A stretch of 64,000 nucleotides of DNA from contig NZ_VRYH01000001.1 of assembly GCF_008079445.1 (NCBI RefSeq), positions 567,196-631,195 on the forward strand, in the 5' to 3' direction. Under the pieces are notes generated by a model that was given only the letters and a program-made list of their open reading frames with translations, made no database searches and was not told where the DNA came from. Source of the stretch: Aidingimonas lacisalsi (GTDB lineage: Bacteria; Pseudomonadota; Gammaproteobacteria; Pseudomonadales; Halomonadaceae). The first letter of the stretch is position 1, and each line of letters opens with the position of its first letter. Made by a program: the position numbers and the translations under genes. Of the stretch, positions 58,681 through 64,000 are shown piece after piece.

Positions 58681-59316
58681 ATGTCATCGCTCAATTATCA
58701 AACCGCCGATTTTCTCATCAGTGCTCCCACACTGGCGCAATGCCCATCCGATACGGGTGTCGAGGTGGCATTTGCCGGCCGTTCGAATGCGGGCAAATCC
58801 AGTGCCATCAATGCGTTGACAGGCCAGAAGGCGTTGGCTCGTACCTCGAAGACGCCTGGGCGCACTCAGTTGATCAATTTCTTTACTCTGCAAGGGAACC
58901 ATGACAGTCGGTTGGTGGATTTACCCGGATACGGTTATGCCAAAGTCCCCGAAGCGGTCAAGCTGGAGTGGCAGCGCCACCTGGCCGACTATCTGCACCG
59001 TCGCGTATCGCTGCAGGGACTCATGCTCATCATGGACGTTCGCCACCCATTAAGTGAATTCGACCAAATGATGTTGGGGTGGGCCGATGAAAGAGACATG
59101 CCAGTACACATCTTGTTGACCAAAGCGGATAAACTCAAGAGTGGTGCCGCCAAGCAAGGGTTGCAGCAGGTGCGTCATCGCCTTCAAGAATGGGATGACT
59201 TGGTGAGTGTGCAACTGTTCTCGGCACTCAAGCGGGACGGTATCGATCAGGCGCGCAAGCGTCTCGACCAATGGCTATCGACACGTGTGCCCTCCTCGGA
59301 TGAGCTGGGCCAGTAG
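58681..59316 (+). CDS. engB: Ribosome biogenesis GTPase EngB (YihA)
   Basis: 211 residues. P-loop GRSNAGKSS (33-41), switch/G3 [11 protein letters not shown]4 TKADK. GTPase required for large ribosomal subunit assembly. ATG 58681 gives the canonical N-terminus [14 protein letters not shown]; the open frame extends 83 codons upstream into the cytochrome c4 promoter region without family similarity. Its last 42 bp overlap the opposite HAD gene. Confidence 0.93.
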   Translation: MSSLNYQTADFLISAPTLAQCPSDTGVEVAFAGRSNAGKSSAINALTGQKALARTSKTPGRTQLINFFTLQGNHDSRLVDLPGYGYAKVPEAVKLEWQRHLADYLHRRVSLQGLMLIMDVRHPLSEFDQMMLGWADERDMPVHILLTKADKLKSGAAKQGLQQVRHRLQEWDDLVSVQLFSALKRDGIDQARKRLDQWLSTRVPSSDELGQ

Positions 59317-60027
59317 CTCAGGCAATTGAGTGACATGAGTCAAGCGCGTCACGCCCACGGGCAAGGGGCGATTGTCGGTTCCGGAGTTGTCGATCCAGGC
59401 GACGTGCATGCCCAGCCGGTGTGCCGGCAGGACATCGTCTTCCCAGGAGTCACCGATGTGCATGGCCGTGGCCGGTGCGCTGCCAAGCCGTTCCAGGGCG
59501 ACGAGGAATGGCTCGGTCGCCGGTTTGGGAATGCGCATTTCCCCGGCGGAGATGATGGCCCCGAAATGATGGTCGAGTGACAGGCGTCTCAGATCGGCAT
59601 TGCCATTCGTGATCGCCCCTAGTCGGTAGTGCCGGTTAAGCGAGGCCAGCAGAGACTCCACGCCATCGAAGAGGGTCAGTTGATGACGCAGTACCAGCAG
59701 TCGTTCGATGGCGCCGTCGCTCCAGTGCCGTGCATCATGGCCTGAGAGACCATAAGTGGTGAGACTGTCGAGCAGCGCGTGTCGCCGAATCCAGGTGAAA
59801 TCGCTACGGCGTGCTGGGTAATGTCGTGCAATAACCTGACGACGTGCTTGATAACGCGCCAGGGGAAAATGGTCTGCGTAACGGCCGCGTGCCGACAGCA
59901 GGTCGGGAAATCGTTCCGCGAGAGACTCGTCCAGCCATGTATAGTGCCCGGCTTCCGCATGCTCCATGACCGGACGGTTATCCCAGAGGGTATCGTCAAG
60001 GTCGAAGGTCAGTGTATCGATGCCCAT
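59275..60027 (-). CDS. yigB: HAD hydrolase, YigB-like (FMN phosphatase type)
   Basis: 250 residues. Catalytic DLDDTLW (9-15), ITNGN motif II, Lys in [10 protein letters not shown], and the acidic [11 protein letters not shown]. YigB dephosphorylates FMN and 5-amino-6-ribitylamino-uracil phosphate in E. coli. Start ATG 60027 (GTG 60030 is adjacent), with GAGG upstream. Last gene of the lptM-lysA-dapF-DUF484-xerC operon, 9 bp after xerC, as in enterics and pseudomonads. Confidence 0.87.
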   Translation of the reverse strand: MGIDTLTFDLDDTLWDNRPVMEHAEAGHYTWLDESLAERFPDLLSARGRYADHFPLARYQARRQVIARHYPARRSDFTWIRRHALLDSLTTYGLSGHDARHWSDGAIERLLVLRHQLTLFDGVESLLASLNRHYRLGAITNGNADLRRLSLDHHFGAIISAGEMRIPKPATEPFLVALERLGSAPATAMHIGDSWEDDVLPAHRLGMHVAWIDNSGTDNRPLPVGVTRLTHVTQLPELLAQLIRGGHTCR

Positions 60028-60036
60028 CACGTCGCC

Positions 60037-60960
60037 TCACGAAAACGAATCCTCATCTTGGCGTTGACGCCGGCGTGCTCGAGGGTGAGCCGCATCGTAG
60101 CTGGTTGCCAGGTGTTGCCAGTCGAGGCGGGTGTACACTTGCGTCGTCGACAGGTTGGCATGACCTAACAGCTCCTGGACAGCGCGCAGGTCCTGGCTTG
60201 ATTCCAGCAAATGGCTGGCAAAAGAGTGTCGTAGGCGATGCGGGTGCAGGTGTTCAGCCAGTCCGCGTTCCTTGGCTAGCTTTGCCAGCCGCTGCTGGAT
60301 GGCACGGTGGCTCAGGCGTTGTCCCCGAGCGCTGACGAATAGTGCCGTTTCGCCCTCATCGGCGAGTTGCTTGCGCCCCTTCAACCAGGCGTTTAGTGCT
60401 TCGTGGGCACGACGGCCGACCGGTACCTGACGGGGTTTGCCTCCCTTGCCAATGACCCGCACTCGTTGGGATTGCAGGTGGGCCAGGTCCAGAGCGGCCA
60501 GTTCGGCCAGTCGCAGCCCGCTGGAATACAACAGCTCCATCATGGCCTGGTCGCGCCGCGCCAGCGGTGAATCATCGTGCGGCATGTCCAGGAAGCGTTG
60601 CAGCCGGTCGATGTCGACAGGATGGGGCAAGTGCCGGGGCTGTCGAGGAGCCTGGGTCAGGGTGACCGGGTTGTGACGGAGATGACCCCGCTCTATGAGA
60701 TGGTCGGCTAGGCGAGCGATGGCAGACCGGCGTCTCGCCAGACTGCGAGGCGATAGACCTCGGCTGCGTTCATGGCCGAGGAAACGGCGCAGCAAGTCAG
60801 CATCGAGTCGCGTCCAGTCCGTTACTTCTTGATCGACGAGGAAGTCGACCAGTGCGCCTGTATCCTGACGATAGGCACTGACCGTTGCCGGGCTGGCTTG
60901 CCGGGCCAGGGCAGTGAGAAATGCCTCGATGTCATGAATTAGCGGGTGCTCATCCATCAT
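60037..60960 (-). CDS. xerC: Tyrosine recombinase XerC
   Basis: 307 residues. N-terminal SAM-like DNA-binding domain (1-~95) and catalytic domain: Arg in SSGLRLAELAALD, Lys in VIGKGGKPRQVPVG, HRLRHSFASHLL, LGHANLSTTQVYTRL (nucleophile Tyr). With XerD it resolves chromosome dimers at dif during division. Overlaps DUF484 by 11 bp. Confidence 0.93.
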   Translation of the reverse strand: MMDEHPLIHDIEAFLTALARQASPATVSAYRQDTGALVDFLVDQEVTDWTRLDADLLRRFLGHERSRGLSPRSLARRRSAIARLADHLIERGHLRHNPVTLTQAPRQPRHLPHPVDIDRLQRFLDMPHDDSPLARRDQAMMELLYSSGLRLAELAALDLAHLQSQRVRVIGKGGKPRQVPVGRRAHEALNAWLKGRKQLADEGETALFVSARGQRLSHRAIQQRLAKLAKERGLAEHLHPHRLRHSFASHLLESSQDLRAVQELLGHANLSTTQVYTRLDWQHLATSYDAAHPRARRRQRQDEDSFS

Positions 60961-61675
60961 GTGTCTGTCTACCCAAGCGAACCATCAGCCGGCCCAGGAC
61001 CTCGCCAAGATACTCGGTGAACAGCGTATCCATACTGGCCCGGAAATGCTCAGGATCGGTATTGGCCAGTATCAAGTATCCCGATGATTCACTGAGCGCT
61101 AGCCTCGTGATGACACAGGAGCCGCCTTGCTCGGGGACTGTGGTATGTGGCAACAGACGTTTCCAGTCACTGACCGAAATCCGCGTGCAGCGGCTGGTAC
61201 GGCCATCGAGCAATGCTGCCAGGCGGGGAAGTACCGCGTTATCCAGCACATGGCGTGGTGGCTGGGGAGGATGAGGTTCGTGATCGGTTAGCGTGTCAGG
61301 GCACCAGAGGGCCAGCGAGGGGGTCTGGAAGCGTTCAGCCAGTTGTGTGGACAATGCCTGAGCGAGCGCATCGTTGTCTTCAGCCTCGAGCAGTGCCAGG
61401 ACCAGCTCTCGTGTGCGACGGTACTGGGCCTCATTGTGTCGTGCCGAATCGAGCAGGTGCTCCAGTCGCTCTTCGGCAGTCTCGGCGCGTTGACGAAGAT
61501 CATGGACCAGTCGTTCGAGCAACGACGTGACTCCCTGTGCTTCCGGATGCGGTACCTTGAGTTGCTGCAACAAACCCTCTCGACCGACGAAAAAGTCGGG
61601 ATGACGAGCCAGCCATTGAGCTACCCGGTCAGGATCTAGTGTCTGGCGCGGTTCAGGAGCCTGGGCACGAGGCAT
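60950..61675 (-). CDS. DUF484 family protein (GAF-like)
   Basis: 241 residues. N-terminal DPDRVAQWLARHPDFFVGREG, then a coiled-coil segment (RLVHDLRQRAETAEERLEHL, ~55-75) and a GAF-like domain with RLALSESSGYLILANTDPEH and FRASMDTLFTEYLG. Function unknown, conserved between dapF and xerC. Starts 34 bp after dapF. Confidence 0.87.
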   Translation of the reverse strand: MPRAQAPEPRQTLDPDRVAQWLARHPDFFVGREGLLQQLKVPHPEAQGVTSLLERLVHDLRQRAETAEERLEHLLDSARHNEAQYRRTRELVLALLEAEDNDALAQALSTQLAERFQTPSLALWCPDTLTDHEPHPPQPPRHVLDNAVLPRLAALLDGRTSRCTRISVSDWKRLLPHTTVPEQGGSCVITRLALSESSGYLILANTDPEHFRASMDTLFTEYLGEVLGRLMVRLGRQTHDG

Positions 61676-61709
61676 GAAAAGAGTCCTCCTGTTAGTCAGC
61701 CGGTTGGTA

Positions 61710-62543
61710 TCATGTCAAGTACACACGACCATCGAAAACACGCTCGGCTGGACCTGTCATGAAAAGTCGGGTACCGGGGCCGTCCCACGTGATGGTCAAA
61801 TCGCCCCCCAGCAGATGCACGGTGACGGGACTGACCAGCAATTCTCGACGGATGCCATGTGCCACTGCCGCACAGGCACCGGTACCGCATGCCATCGTTT
61901 CACCCGTACCGCGCTCGAAGACACGGAGGCGGGCCTCATGGGGCGAAAGGCGCTGCAGGAACCCCACATTGACGCGCGCAGGGAATCGTGGGTGTGATTC
62001 GATCGCTGGCCCCAGACTGGCGACCGGTGCCGTTTCGGTATTCTCGACCTGCAGGACGGCATGGGGATTACCGATCGATAGCGCCCCGATCTGCCATCGC
62101 TCATCTTTTACATCCAGTACATGCAAGATATGGTCGCCGTCGGCTTCGAAAGGGATCGCTGCAGGCGTGAAATCCGGTATCCCCATATCGACGGTGATAC
62201 GATCGTCGTTCTCGACGGTCAGCGTTAGCGGGCCACCGCAGGTTTCGACATGAATTTCATTCTTGTGGGTAAGACGCTGATCCCGTACGAAGCGAGCGAA
62301 GCAGCGTGCGCCATTGCCACAGTTTTCGACTTCCCCGCCATCAGCGTTGAAGATGCGGTAACGAAAGTCCATGTCGGGGTTCTGGGGTGGCTCGACAATC
62401 AGCAGTTGATCGAATCCGATGCCGAAATGACGATCGGCGAACCGGCGTACCTGGTCATTGTTCAAGCGTGCGCGCTGCGTGACCAGGTCGACCACCATGA
62501 AGTCGTTACCCAAGCCGTGCATCTTCGTGAAGTGCAGCAACAT
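61710..62543 (-). CDS. dapF: Diaminopimelate epimerase
   Basis: 277 residues. Interconverts LL- and meso-diaminopimelate for lysine and peptidoglycan. Both active-site cysteines are present: [13 protein letters not shown] (~Cys75) and [10 protein letters not shown] (~Cys220). ATG overlaps the lysA stop codon (62543), indicating translational coupling. Cytoplasmic. Confidence 0.95.
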   Translation of the reverse strand: MLLHFTKMHGLGNDFMVVDLVTQRARLNNDQVRRFADRHFGIGFDQLLIVEPPQNPDMDFRYRIFNADGGEVENCGNGARCFARFVRDQRLTHKNEIHVETCGGPLTLTVENDDRITVDMGIPDFTPAAIPFEADGDHILHVLDVKDERWQIGALSIGNPHAVLQVENTETAPVASLGPAIESHPRFPARVNVGFLQRLSPHEARLRVFERGTGETMACGTGACAAVAHGIRRELLVSPVTVHLLGGDLTITWDGPGTRLFMTGPAERVFDGRVYLT

Positions 62544-63820
62544 CAGCGTGCCCCCGATGCATCTGGCGGTAACAGCGATTCGCCAGCCCAGAGCGATTCG
62601 AGGCTTTCCCGTTGCCTGACCAGATGAACCTGCCTACCGTCGACCATGACTTCGGGGGGGCGAGGGCGGCTGTTGTAATTCGATGCCATCACGAATCCAT
62701 AGGCCCCCGCCGAGCGAACGAGCAGGAGATCGCCATCGGCAATGGCCAGGTGGCGATCCTTGCCGAGGAAGTCGCCGGTTTCGCAAACCGGCCCAACGAT
62801 GTCGTAGGTAGCGGCCTGACGAGCCAAGGTGGTATCCACCGGTAGAATGGCCTGCCATGCCTGATAGAGGGATGGACGAATCAAGTCGTTCATGGCGGCG
62901 TCGACGATCGCGAAGTTACGCGTCTCGCCCGGCTTGAGAAATTCGACCCGCGTCAGCAGTATCCCAGCATTGGCGGCAATCGAGCGGCCGGGCTCGAACA
63001 GCAGCGTCATGCTCTGGCGCCCATGTTCGGCGAGCCGTGTCAGCAGTGCGGTAGCATAGTCAAACGGCGCCGGTGGCCGCTCATCGTGATAAGGCACGCC
63101 AAGCCCGCCACCGAGATCAAGATGATCGATGGTGATGCCCACCGTTTCCAAGCGTTCCAGCAACACCAGCAGCCGGTCCAATGCATCGAGGAAGGGAGCC
63201 AGCTCGGTGAGTTGCGATCCAATATGACAATCCAGACCCACTATCTTCAGGTTCGGTAGGGCCTGAGCTCGTTGATAGGCGGCAAACGCGTCATCGACAG
63301 CGATACCGAATTTGTTGTCCTTGAGCCCCGTCGAGATGTAAGGATGCGTACCGGCATCGACATCCGGGTTGACACGCAACGACACCGGGGCCGTCTGGCC
63401 GCGGCGCTCGGCAACGGCATTCAGGCGTTCGAGTTCGGCCCGGGACTCGACATTGAAGCACTTGATGCCGACATCGAGGGCGCGCGCCATTTCCGCGTCT
63501 CGCTTGGCGACGCCTGAAAACACCACGTTCGCAGGGTCGCCACCGGCTGCCAGGACACGCTCGAGCTCACCTAGGGATACGATGTCGAAGCCCGCGCCGA
63601 GCCTGGCCAGCAGCGCCAGCACCGCCAGGTTGGAGTTTGCCTTGACGGCATAGCAGATCAGGTGCGGATGACGACCCAGGGCATCGGCATAGGCATGGAA
63701 GTGGCGTTCCAGAGTCGCCCTGGAGTAGACATAGCAGGGCGTATCGAAGCGCTCGGCGATCTCGGCCAGCGCTACGTCCTCGGCATACATCACGCCGTCC
63801 CGGTATTCGAAATGATCCAT
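62543..63820 (-). CDS. lysA: Diaminopimelate decarboxylase
   Basis: 425 residues. PLP enzyme converting meso-DAP to L-lysine. PLP Lys is K60 in YAVKANSN; glycine loop [14 protein letters not shown] and CETGD (near residue 345) are intact. ATG 63820 lies 2 bp after the lptM stop. Cytoplasmic dimer. Confidence 0.95.
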   Translation of the reverse strand: MDHFEYRDGVMYAEDVALAEIAERFDTPCYVYSRATLERHFHAYADALGRHPHLICYAVKANSNLAVLALLARLGAGFDIVSLGELERVLAAGGDPANVVFSGVAKRDAEMARALDVGIKCFNVESRAELERLNAVAERRGQTAPVSLRVNPDVDAGTHPYISTGLKDNKFGIAVDDAFAAYQRAQALPNLKIVGLDCHIGSQLTELAPFLDALDRLLVLLERLETVGITIDHLDLGGGLGVPYHDERPPAPFDYATALLTRLAEHGRQSMTLLFEPGRSIAANAGILLTRVEFLKPGETRNFAIVDAAMNDLIRPSLYQAWQAILPVDTTLARQAATYDIVGPVCETGDFLGKDRHLAIADGDLLLVRSAGAYGFVMASNYNSRPRPPEVMVDGRQVHLVRQRESLESLWAGESLLPPDASGAR

Positions 63821-63822
63821 GC

Positions 63823-63981
63823 TCAGTTCCCGTCTGCGTCGTCCTGGTTGTCGTCGTTACCTTGCGGGTCGTAGCGTTCGGCGGCCTCGTCGTCGTCGGG
63901 CAGGTATAAGGGGCCTTTCTGGCCACAGCCGGCGGTAACAAGCAGTATAGCGATCAGCAGCGATATCCCCAGGCGTGGCAT
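63823..63981 (-). CDS. lptM: LptM (YifL) small lipoprotein
   Basis: 52 residues, missed by longer-ORF searches. Hydrophobic leader LGISLLIAILLVTAGCG with a lipobox (Cys about 18) and the LptM hallmark CGQKGPLYLP. The acidic tail is DDDEAAERYDPQGNDDNQDD. LptM aids maturation of the LptDE lipopolysaccharide translocon. AGGAGG lies 7 nt before ATG 63981. Leads the lysA-dapF-xerC operon. Confidence 0.9.
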   Translation of the reverse strand: MPRLGISLLIAILLVTAGCGQKGPLYLPDDDEAAERYDPQGNDDNQDDADGN

Positions 63982-64000
63982 GTCAGACCTCCTGCCGAGT

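Overview
The window looks like chromosomal DNA of a moderately halophilic gammaproteobacterium of the Halomonadaceae (Halomonas/Chromohalobacter/Kushneria group; I do not assign a genus). The main reasons are an ectoine TRAP transporter operon in the exact order known as teaABCD in Halomonas elongata, two further TRAP systems, acidic secreted proteins, and gammaproteobacterial gene neighbourhoods (lptM-lysA-dapF-DUF484-xerC-HAD; xseB-ispA-dxs). No rRNA, tRNA, CRISPR array, prophage or intact insertion sequence was seen. Most of the window is core genome; novelty is concentrated in intergenic DNA.

Layout. 0-3 kb: end of hydroxypyruvate isomerase, tartronate semialdehyde reductase, two doubtful small ORFs, trhO. 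3.1-8.9 kb: a D-amino-acid/N-acyl-D-amino-acid catabolic cluster (SSS symporter, RidA, D-aminoacylase, RpiR regulator, divergent PLP D-amino-acid deaminase). 9-18 kb: serA, xseB-ispA-dxs-djlA (with a 139-bp inverted-repeat element between ispA and dxs), ribA, hemE-vanZ-like, a membrane protein and a host-attachment family protein. 18.2-22.3 kb: two tandem chemoreceptors, the second broken by a one-base frameshift. 22.3-24.2 kb: finR/fpr pair. 24.2-29 kb: TRAP transporter, gluconokinase and GntR repressor with a perfect GntR-type operator upstream. 29-31.6 kb: glnK-amtB plus a second glnK.

31.6-41.4 kb: ubiK, comM, a lipoprotein and lysophospholipase pair, glcB, thioesterase, DUF423, thiS-thiG-trmB, a DMT permease. 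41.5-43.6 kb: LysR regulator and AEC transporter converge on a gap that holds a good candidate for a Fur-controlled small RNA (RyhB/PrrF-like arrangement). 43.7-49.1 kb: SCO copper chaperone pair, FKBP isomerase, teaABCD. 49.2-58.4 kb: TIGR02444 protein, ABC-F protein YheS, dtd, tandem-domain USP, thiD, an orphan TRAP permease pair lacking a binding protein, an EEP hydrolase, dsbA, cytochrome c4. 58.7-64 kb: engB and the xerC/lysA operon.

How the genes connect: the TRAP and SSS systems bring in organic acids, amino acids and compatible solutes, suiting a heterotroph in saline water; D-amino-acid products, gluconate and glyoxylate feed central metabolism through GntK, malate synthase G and the tartronate semialdehyde route; PII/AmtB handles ammonium; TeaABCD recovers ectoine lost during osmotic change.
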